This document shows, piece by piece, positions 7,719-12,980 of a stretch of 12,980 bases of DNA; position 1 is the first letter of the stretch, and the number at the start of each line of letters is the position of its first letter. The stretch covers positions 1-12,980 of the forward strand of contig CAYSSS010000037.1 in the NCBI GenBank assembly GCA_964433975.1. Direction: 5' to 3'. The translations under genes and the position numbers were made by a program. This DNA comes from 2-01-FULL-45-10 sp964433975 (lineage in GTDB: Bacteria; Omnitrophota; Gorgyraeia; 2-01-FULL-45-10). Under the pieces are notes generated by a model. That model worked only from the letters and a program-made list of their open reading frames with translations, was not told the DNA's origin and did no database searches.

Positions 7719-8117
7719 ATGCCGGAACATCTGTTGAATATCAGGGAGGTAGCGGCTTATCTTGGCGTCTCCGAAGAAGAGGTGAAGCGCCTTGTCGATA
7801 TAGGTGAGATTCCGGCCTATAAGATAGGAGACAGCTTCTTAAGATTCCGTAAAGAACAGGTCGACGCCGTGAAGTCGGAGATCTCGGATGTGGAAAAAGC
7901 GGATCCCGGCCGCGTCGATGTCAAGCTCGATTCAAAGGGCTACCCCACGCATCCGTTTACTGAGCTTGAAAGGGATATTAAGAAGAGAGAACCCGCCGCG
8001 AGGCAGTATGACTACACGTTCGCGGAGAAGATACGGGATTTCTTATACTATAACGACTTCTATATCGCTTCGGCCGTCATAGTTGCGGTATTGCTCGTGA
8101 TGATATTAAGGTCTTAA
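7719..8117 (+). CDS. Helix-turn-helix (excisionase-type) protein with C-terminal membrane anchor
   Basis: Residues 5-50 form an HTH_17 domain (LNIREVAAYLGVSEEEVKRL, then GEIPAYKIGDSFLRF), closely paralogous to the C-terminus of the preceding bactofilin; the two align with about one single-residue gap. A charged linker (about 51-108) leads to a single hydrophobic segment at 114-130 (FYIASAVIVAVLLVMIL) and a two-residue end. This predicts a tail-anchored protein with the HTH in the cytoplasm. Full membrane anchoring is odd for an excisionase, and no integrase or phage gene is nearby, so a recombination role is unlikely. With its neighbour it may link the membrane to a bactofilin filament or to DNA. 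I do not recognise a named gene. Confidence 0.85.
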   Translation: MPEHLLNIREVAAYLGVSEEEVKRLVDIGEIPAYKIGDSFLRFRKEQVDAVKSEISDVEKADPGRVDVKLDSKGYPTHPFTELERDIKKREPAARQYDYTFAEKIRDFLYYNDFYIASAVIVAVLLVMILRS

Positions 8118-8122
8118 GCGCT

Positions 8123-8797
8123 ATGCACAAGAGAGCAAAGCTTCTTTATGACGATATCGGGTTCGCCAAGGTAGACTGTCACAGGCTTAAGCGCAGAGGG
8201 TTCCCTGAGGTCGTTTTTGGTAAAGGCAAGACGCCCGGGCAGATCATAGAAATATCAAAAAAGATAATGTCGCACCACGGCGTACTGCTTGTAACCAGGA
8301 CCGAAAAAGAGGTCTATCTCAAACTAAAAAAGATATATCCGAAAATAAAGTACTCCGCGACCGGCAGGCTAATATATTACAGAAAGACCAGGGCCCAGGA
8401 AAAGAGAGGAACGGTCGTGGTGGTCACCGCGGGAACCGCTGATCTGCCCGTGGCAGAGGAGGCGAGGATCACTTTGGAGCTGATGGGTAATCCGGTAGAG
8501 ATGTTAATCGATGTTGGAGTCGCCGGCATACACAGGTTGCTTGACAAGAGGCACGTCTTGGAGAGCGCCAGCGTATTGATAGTCATAGCGGGCATGGAGG
8601 GCGCCCTCGCCAGCGTCGTGAGCGGTCTTGTGTCCAAGCCCGTGATAGCGGTTCCGACCAGCGTAGGTTATGGAGCGAGCTTCGAGGGCATAGCTCCTCT
8701 CCTGACGATGATGAACTCGTGCTCTCCGGGTGTGGCTGTTATGAATATTGATAACGGATTCGGGGCGGCATACTTTGCCTCGATGATAAATAATTGA
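8123..8797 (+). CDS. larB: Nickel-pincer cofactor biosynthesis protein LarB
   Basis: LarB carboxylates and hydrolyses nicotinic acid adenine dinucleotide to pyridinium-3,5-biscarboxylic acid mononucleotide, the first step toward the nickel-pincer nucleotide (NPN) cofactor of lactate racemase and related enzymes. It is related to the PurE AIR carboxylase. Visible hallmarks are HRLKRRGFPEVVFGKGKT at 20-37, TAGTADLPVAEEA at 102-114, VGVAGIHRLL at 131-140, IAGMEGALASVVSGL at 155-169 and PTSVGYGASFEGIAPLLTM at 178-196. The protein (224 residues) lacks the short helical segment many LarB proteins have before the first motif, so it is slightly short at the N-terminus. larC overlaps or abuts its end. 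The sulfur-inserting LarE and an NPN-using LarA-type enzyme are absent here and must be elsewhere if the pathway is complete. Confidence 0.93.
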   Translation: MHKRAKLLYDDIGFAKVDCHRLKRRGFPEVVFGKGKTPGQIIEISKKIMSHHGVLLVTRTEKEVYLKLKKIYPKIKYSATGRLIYYRKTRAQEKRGTVVVVTAGTADLPVAEEARITLELMGNPVEMLIDVGVAGIHRLLDKRHVLESASVLIVIAGMEGALASVVSGLVSKPVIAVPTSVGYGASFEGIAPLLTMMNSCSPGVAVMNIDNGFGAAYFASMINN

Positions 8798-8802
8798 GAT
8801 CC

Positions 8803-9978
8803 ATGAAGATATTATATTTCGACTGCTTCAGCGGAATAGCCGGAGATATGGTGCTCGGAGCTCTCATAGACGCCGGCCTCGATATAGGTATATTGGCGAG
8901 AGGCCTTAAGAAGCTCAAAATGAAAGGATACGAGCTGAAGGCCGCAAAAGTGATGCGCAAAGCCGTATCCGGGACGAAGTTCGATGTTGTCGTAAAACAT
9001 TCTCAGGGCGCGCATACTCACAGATCTCTTGCCGAGATATTGAAGCTTATAGATGACAGTTCGCTCAAGAGTGTAGTAAAGGAGAACGCAAAAAATATAT
9101 TCAAGGTAATAGGCAAGGCCGAGTCCAGAATACACGGTATCAGCGACAAGAAGAGACTCCATCTCCACGAGCTCGGCGATATTGACTCGATTATCGACAT
9201 AGTCGGCTCAGCCATAGCCATAGATGCGCTTGGGATAAGTGAAATATATTCATCGTCAGTGAGGCTCGGCAGGACCATTCTCAATACCAGGGGGGGCGTT
9301 CTTCCGGCTCCGAGCCCTGCGAGCCTGGAGATATTGAGAGGTGCGCCGGTTAAAGTATGCGACGCAGATTCAGAGCTCGTAACTCCCACCGGGGCGGGCA
9401 TATTAAAAGCTCTCTGTAAAGGGTTCGGCGATATGCCGCAGATGAAGGTCTCCGGCATAGGTTATGGCGCGGGCGCCAAAGAGTTTGAGGGCATACCCAA
9501 CATGCTGAGGGTAATCATCGGCGAGCGCGCCGCGATATTTGACAAAGACAGGGCCTTCGTTATCGATACCAATATCGACGATATGAATCCGCAGAACTTT
9601 GAATACCTCTTTGAAAAACTTTTAAAAGAAGGCGCCCTGGACGCTTATACAACTACGGTCCATATGAAAAAATCGAGGCCCGCTTTTAAGCTTACGGTAA
9701 TATCTGATGTTTCGAAATTGGAAAAGCTCTGTTCCATAATATTCAGCGAGACCACCTCCATCGGCATAAGGTATCACGAGGTAGACAGGTTAAAACTGAG
9801 AAGAGAGACGTTGAGGGTCAATACCAGGTACGGCAATATCAGAGTAAAGTTTAGCAAGGGCCCGGAAGATATATTAACGGTATCTCCCGAATACGAGGAA
9901 TGCGCCAAAGCGGCGAGAGCGAGAGGCGTGCCGTTGAAGAGAGTTTACGAGGAGGCAAGGAAGGCCGCAGGGGTATGA
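8803..9978 (+). CDS. larC: Nickel insertion protein LarC (pyridinium bis-thiocarboxylate nickel chelatase)
   Basis: LarC inserts nickel into the sulfurised pincer nucleotide in a CTP-dependent step, forming a Ni-C bond (a cyclometallase). Visible hallmarks are MKILYFDCFSGIAGDMVLGA at 1-20, HTHRSLAEI at 71-79, LHLHELGDIDSIIDIVG at 119-135, ELVTPTGAGIL at 191-201, GYGAGAKEF at 220-228 and TNIDDMNPQ at 256-264. ATG at 8803 was chosen because LarC proteins normally start MKILYFDCFSG; a TTG at 8794 overlapping the larB stop is less likely. The gene is one intact frame, unlike the frameshifted larC1/larC2 of Lactobacillus plantarum. Where many LarC proteins read T-x-HG-x-LP-x-P, this one has NTRGGVLPAPSPA (R163), a possible active-site variant. 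Confidence 0.94.
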   Translation: MKILYFDCFSGIAGDMVLGALIDAGLDIGILARGLKKLKMKGYELKAAKVMRKAVSGTKFDVVVKHSQGAHTHRSLAEILKLIDDSSLKSVVKENAKNIFKVIGKAESRIHGISDKKRLHLHELGDIDSIIDIVGSAIAIDALGISEIYSSSVRLGRTILNTRGGVLPAPSPASLEILRGAPVKVCDADSELVTPTGAGILKALCKGFGDMPQMKVSGIGYGAGAKEFEGIPNMLRVIIGERAAIFDKDRAFVIDTNIDDMNPQNFEYLFEKLLKEGALDAYTTTVHMKKSRPAFKLTVISDVSKLEKLCSIIFSETTSIGIRYHEVDRLKLRRETLRVNTRYGNIRVKFSKGPEDILTVSPEYEECAKAARARGVPLKRVYEEARKAAGV

Positions 9979-9979
9979 T

Positions 9980-10942
9980 ATGAAGAGGATATTACTTTCT
10001 TTTGCTATACTCATGGTTTGCGCTCTGCAGATCGCGACCGGCGCCGCCGCTGACACGATCTACACGAAAGACGGGAAAGAGCTAAAGGGCATAGTCATAG
10101 AGGACTATAAGGACAGGATTAACTTCTCCACTATAGACGGTCAGACCGTCGTAATGAAGTCGGAAGTGAGGGAGCTATATTTTGATACCGAGGAGCAGAA
10201 CCTCTTAAAGCTCGCCGAACAGTCAAGGGACAAGGGCGACCACGTGAAAGCCTTCATATATTACGATAAGGCGTTCAAACTGAATCCAGATTCCAGGGTC
10301 GCCAAGGACGGCATAGTCTTTTTACAGGGATACCTCTTCAAAAAAGATATGTCGCAGAAGGAAGAAGTCGTCAGGCGCCATAATGATTTTGAACAAAGAG
10401 GGGCGATATACGAGATAAAGAGTGACGAGGATAAGTTTAATGACGATCTGAAGAAGCTGTGGACGGAGGCCGGCATAACTTTGCTGACGACAGATAGCGC
10501 GACCCGGATCGAAAGCGTCAGAAAGGGTTCTCCGGCGGACAGCGCGGGTGTCAGGAAGGGCGATATGCTAGTCGCCATATGGGGCAGGCTCGTAGGGTAT
10601 ATGTCATTAAAAGAGGTCTCTGAGACGTTGCTTGAAAAGAACTCCCTGGAGACAAAGATCGCGCTGGATCGTAACATTACTGTGGTTGTAAGGCCGAGGG
10701 ACTCTATAGGGGTCACCTTATCCATGCAGTTTGACGGCCTTACGGTATCGGCCGTTAAGGATGGCTCAACCGCATCCGAGGCCGAATTAGCGCCGAACGA
10801 TCTTATAATGGCAATAAACGGAAGATCGACTCGCTATATGCCTTTAAAGAAAGCTATCGCGTTGATTAAAAGATCGAGAGGCGGCAAGGTCAATTTGATC
10901 GTAAGAAAAGATATAGTTATGTGGGGAAAAGGAGGATTGTAA
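9980..10942 (+). CDS. Exported double-PDZ domain protein
   Basis: This is a predicted periplasmic scaffold or sensor of 320 residues with no recognised enzyme domain. A cleavable signal peptide covers about 1-24 (GAAA before D25). Next comes a small beta-rich segment, DTIYTKDGKELKGIVIEDY onward (25-70). A short helical, TPR-like stretch (73-105, with AFIYYDKAFKLNPDS) follows. PDZ domain 1 lies at about 163-238 (SVRKGSPADSAGVRKGDMLVAI) and PDZ domain 2 at about 241-311 (AELAPNDLIMAING). PDZ domains bind C-terminal peptides, so a role in recognising envelope proteins is plausible. The Shine-Dalgarno AGGGG (9969-9973) sits six bases before the ATG. The HAMP gene follows two bases after the stop, and its Shine-Dalgarno lies in this gene's 3' end. 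Confidence 0.82.
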   Translation: MKRILLSFAILMVCALQIATGAAADTIYTKDGKELKGIVIEDYKDRINFSTIDGQTVVMKSEVRELYFDTEEQNLLKLAEQSRDKGDHVKAFIYYDKAFKLNPDSRVAKDGIVFLQGYLFKKDMSQKEEVVRRHNDFEQRGAIYEIKSDEDKFNDDLKKLWTEAGITLLTTDSATRIESVRKGSPADSAGVRKGDMLVAIWGRLVGYMSLKEVSETLLEKNSLETKIALDRNITVVVRPRDSIGVTLSMQFDGLTVSAVKDGSTASEAELAPNDLIMAINGRSTRYMPLKKAIALIKRSRGGKVNLIVRKDIVMWGKGGL

Positions 10943-10944
10943 AG

Positions 10945-11541
10945 ATGAAGCAAGGCGCTAATTACAGAAGAACGCAGTACCTCATAGCGAAGAAGTTTCA
11001 GTTAAAGTATGTGGGGATGATATTGCTGCTCGTCTCCCTGACGGCGATAATGTGCTCATATGTAATATACTACACCATGATGCTTACGATGGGCGATAAG
11101 CTCGCTAATGTATACCCCCAGGGCCGCCTCATATCCATAGTGAATATGGTGAATTTCAGGATACTCCTGACCATGCTTTTGGTGGCGCCTCTGGTAGTGA
11201 TCATAGGCATATACGCTTCGCACAAGATAGCGGGCCCCATATACAGGATCGAGAAATTTCTTGGATCGATGGTGGACGGCGACTTCTCAATGCCTTTAAC
11301 TTTAAGAAAGAATGATGAGCTGGTATCTCTTGCCACAGGAATAAACATGTTGATAGAAAGCGTAAAGACAACCGTCAAAAAAGAGAAGGCCGCGATCGGC
11401 AACATAGCCGTCTCTATGGAAAATCTAAGAAAGATCGCGACATCCAAACCTGTTTCCCACGCCGCGCTCGATCAGGCGCTGGACAAGCTTAATGAAGAAG
11501 TCTCGGTACTGAGAAACGAGGTCGAGAAGTATAAGATTTGA
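10945..11541 (+). CDS. Two-TM HAMP domain protein without output domain
   Basis: The start is set at ATG 10945, nine bases after AAGGAGG (10929-10935); a GTG at 10921 lies upstream of this site and overlaps the previous gene. The 198-residue product has a short basic N-terminus, TM helix 1 (about 23-45), a periplasmic loop of only about 25 residues, TM helix 2 (72-91) and a HAMP linker (about 91-144, with the usual proline P98 in GPIYRIEKF and NDELVSLATGINMLI). The end is a coiled-coil-like tail (145-198). HAMP domains pass signals from membrane helices to kinases, cyclases or chemoreceptor signalling domains; none is attached here. It may act through a partner, perhaps sensing the double-PDZ protein encoded just before it. 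The exact role is unknown. Confidence 0.85.
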   Translation: MKQGANYRRTQYLIAKKFQLKYVGMILLLVSLTAIMCSYVIYYTMMLTMGDKLANVYPQGRLISIVNMVNFRILLTMLLVAPLVVIIGIYASHKIAGPIYRIEKFLGSMVDGDFSMPLTLRKNDELVSLATGINMLIESVKTTVKKEKAAIGNIAVSMENLRKIATSKPVSHAALDQALDKLNEEVSVLRNEVEKYKI

Positions 11542-11556
11542 TGAATAATCAAATTT
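11534..11556 (+). terminator. Weak AT-rich hairpin at the end of the HAMP gene
   Basis: ATTTGAT at 11536-11542 pairs with ATCAAAT at 11548-11554 across a GAATA loop, extendable by a G-T and an A-T pair to nine. The stem contains the stop codon of the HAMP gene and is followed by a short T-containing run. It is AT-rich and lacks a clear U tract, so it is at best a weak terminator. Its position, just before a new promoter, is what makes it plausible. Confidence 0.3.
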
Positions 11557-11559
11557 AAT

Positions 11560-11588
11560 TTGACAAATGTGAAAGCGCATGGTATACT
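11560..11588 (+). promoter_or_regulatory. Near-consensus sigma-70-type promoter of the large exported protein gene
   Basis: TTGACA at 11560-11565 and TATACT at 11583-11588 are separated by exactly 17 bases; the -35 is perfect and the -10 matches five of six. Transcription should begin near 11595. This is the best promoter in the window and marks a separate transcription unit after the eleven-gene run. Confidence 0.85.
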
Positions 11589-11589
11589 T

Positions 11590-11612
11590 CCTGTAATAGT
11601 AATTATTACAGG
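11590..11612. promoter_or_regulatory. Palindrome over the transcription start, probable operator
   Basis: Arms CCTGTAATA (11590-11598) and TATTACAGG (11604-11612) are perfect inverted repeats around a GTAAT centre. The symmetry begins two bases after the -10 hexamer and ends within the Shine-Dalgarno (AGGAGG, 11610-11615). With transcription starting near 11595, most of the left arm would be missing from the RNA, which favours a repressor site on DNA over an RNA hairpin. The binding protein is unknown. Confidence 0.55.
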
Positions 11613-11620
11613 AGGGGACC

Positions 11621-12980
11621 ATGGTCTTACCGAGTAAATTCAAAGTAGCTTTCAAAACGATCTCAGTCTTAGTGGCTGGGATTTTTTTATGGAATCAGGT
11701 GGCCTGGGCAGGTGATTTAATCAATGCAGCATTAGAACAACAATATAAGGACCAGTCCCAGACCTTCGCACCCTCGTATCTGCAAAATCAGCAGAGTTCC
11801 GTAGAGGCCTTAATATCTCAGAAGCAGACTATAGAAGATACTATAACCACCCAAAATTTACTGACTTCCGCCGATACCCAACCGCCAGATGATGAATCTA
11901 TTGATTTAAAAGGCCCTCGCGGCGGTGGGGAATCTTCCACAGTTACGCAAAGCTCTGTCGAGACGCAGGCTTCTTCTGTGGCCGGTCCAACCGAAGATCC
12001 CTCCATAATCACGGTAACCACTGAGACGGGCGATGTCGTCCACTATAAAGGCGACAGCATAGATTCTATAGAGCGCAATGACGGCGCTGTATTAAATAGC
12101 ATCACGTTGGACGGTGACAATAATCTGGTCGGCGCCGAAATAACATATTCTGACGGAACAATCCAAACTGTCGCCGGTGGTAAGGTTTCCCAAGTCATTA
12201 AGCCGGATGGCACGATTTTAAATTACAATGAAGAGGAATTAATATCTTTTATAATTTATCCGGACGGCCAAACCGCCGATTGTTCCTGTGCAAAAGACGG
12301 CCAGGGCAATATTATCGAAATTATCTTAACAGATTCAGATAAAACCTCTCGCTATGACAGCAACAACCGACTAACAAGAGTTGAATTCAACACCGGTAAA
12401 ACCATCGAATATAATAGCGGCGTAATATCGAAAATCACTGAATTAGATAATAGTACCTTCATATTTGATATAAAGAACAATCCGGATAATACAATAACTT
12501 CAAGTCTTTCCCAGTATGTAGCCGTGAACGGCACTGCATATAGGTATAGCATAGACAGTAGCAGCTCCTTAATATCTGTCGTCGTAGAGAAAAACGGCTT
12601 GATAGCTACATACAATAAGGAAGGTGTTTTATCGGGCGTGACTAAAAATGGGCAAGCAATAACACTAACAGTAATTTCTCAATCTCAGGCCGATTATGAT
12701 GCGGCTCTTGCAGTTTATCAGAATAGGAGACAGGACGTGCAAAACCTCCAGATTAATTTCAATGCTGCCGGTGCTGATCTGGCGGTAAAAACCAGCGCAA
12801 AAGATACTGCCCAGACAAGTCTAGGCTTGGCCACCCAAGCCCTTACCAGCGCTCAATCCACCAAGGACACCAAGCAGACGGCATATACCAATGCCGACAA
12901 TGACTATCTCGCCGCACAGACCACTTATAACTCGGCCAATACCGCCCTGAACAATGCCAAGACACTGGAGACCACAGCAA
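11621..12980 (+). CDS. Large exported repeat protein, 5' part only (runs off the right edge)
   Basis: The ATG at 11621 follows AGGAGG (11610-11615) with a five-base spacer, and the frame is open without a stop for 453 codons to the edge. A clear Sec signal peptide covers residues 1-30, a basic start and hydrophobic core ending NQVAWA before G31. Residues 31-128 are a Gln/Ser/Thr-rich, probably disordered segment. Residues about 129-343 contain degenerate repeats of about 20 residues with a DG-x-T-x-x-Y core (for example KPDGTILNY and NTGKTIEY), resembling RHS/YD-type beta repeats. Residues about 346-453 switch to an Ala/Thr/Gln/Asn-rich, charged helical stretch likely to form a coiled coil or stalk. 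The only cysteines are C221 and C223. Omnitrophota and other predatory or parasitic bacteria encode giant surface proteins, and this could be the start of one; the full length is not visible. Codon use (more AAA, TTA, TCC and AAT) differs by eye from the operon before it. Confidence 0.9.
   Translation, partial: MVLPSKFKVAFKTISVLVAGIFLWNQVAWAGDLINAALEQQYKDQSQTFAPSYLQNQQSSVEALISQKQTIEDTITTQNLLTSADTQPPDDESIDLKGPRGGGESSTVTQSSVETQASSVAGPTEDPSIITVTTETGDVVHYKGDSIDSIERNDGAVLNSITLDGDNNLVGAEITYSDGTIQTVAGGKVSQVIKPDGTILNYNEEELISFIIYPDGQTADCSCAKDGQGNIIEIILTDSDKTSRYDSNNRLTRVEFNTGKTIEYNSGVISKITELDNSTFIFDIKNNPDNTITSSLSQYVAVNGTAYRYSIDSSSSLISVVVEKNGLIATYNKEGVLSGVTKNGQAITLTVISQSQADYDAALAVYQNRRQDVQNLQINFNAAGADLAVKTSAKDTAQTSLGLATQALTSAQSTKDTKQTAYTNADNDYLAAQTTYNSANTALNNAKTLETTA

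Noticed and set aside
7719..8117. Small HTH protein as a phage or integrative-element excisionase
   Set aside because: No integrase, attachment repeats or phage genes are nearby, the protein has a C-terminal membrane anchor, and it sits inside a chromosomal operon.
8794..8802. TTG at 8794 as the larC start
   Set aside because: It would add MRS before the conserved MKILYFDCFSG start. The ATG at 8803 matches the family N-terminus.
10921..10944. GTG at 10921 as the HAMP gene start
   Set aside because: The AAGGAGG at 10929-10935 would then be inside the gene. It is correctly spaced for ATG 10945.
11590..11612. Palindrome read as a rho-independent terminator
   Set aside because: It is AT-rich, has no following U tract, and lies between a strong -10 hexamer and a strong ribosome binding site. 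Operator or leader hairpin fits better.

Overview
The window looks like a chromosomal segment of an uncultured, Gram-negative-type bacterium. My best guess is the candidate phylum Omnitrophota, or a close PVC-group relative. This rests on four things: an envelope-type gene set; heavy use of ATA (Ile) and AGG/AGA (Arg) codons in the main gene run; the bactofilin-HTH and LarB/LarC content; and the start of what may be a very large exported protein with a signal peptide ending in AWA-G. It is inference, not proof. No rRNA, tRNA, CRISPR, insertion sequence or phage gene was found.

Layout. Bases 1-185 hold at most a few codons of an upstream gene and a probable promoter. From 186 to 11541 there are eleven genes, all on the + strand. 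Junctions run from an 8-base overlap to a 15-base gap, which suggests one long operon. (1) gatC-gatA-gatB encode the tRNA-dependent amidotransferase. (2) A CtpA-like S41 protease and a divergent polysaccharide deacetylase, an envelope pair, are followed by tsaD (tRNA t6A modification). (3) mgtC encodes a membrane protein. (4) A bactofilin fused to an excisionase/MerR-type helix-turn-helix precedes a second helix-turn-helix protein with a C-terminal membrane anchor. (5) larB and larC encode nickel-pincer nucleotide cofactor synthesis. (6) A periplasmic double-PDZ protein is followed by a two-TM HAMP protein with no output domain.

After a weak AT-rich hairpin, a new transcription unit begins at about 11560. 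It has a near-consensus promoter (TTGACA-17-TATACT), a 9+9 palindrome over the expected transcription start and a strong Shine-Dalgarno site. These drive an ORF that opens at 11621 and runs off the right edge without a stop. Its product has a signal peptide, a Gln/Ser/Thr-rich linker, degenerate YD-like beta repeats of about 20 residues, and an Ala/Thr/Gln-rich helical stalk.

Together the window joins translation-fidelity genes (gatCAB, tsaD) to cell-envelope and cell-shape genes. The most unusual item is the adjacent pair at 7187-8117: a polymer-forming bactofilin carrying a DNA-binding-type domain, and a membrane-anchored protein with a paralogous domain. The pair could form a filament-DNA-membrane linkage. 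The second most unusual item is the regulated start of the large surface protein.
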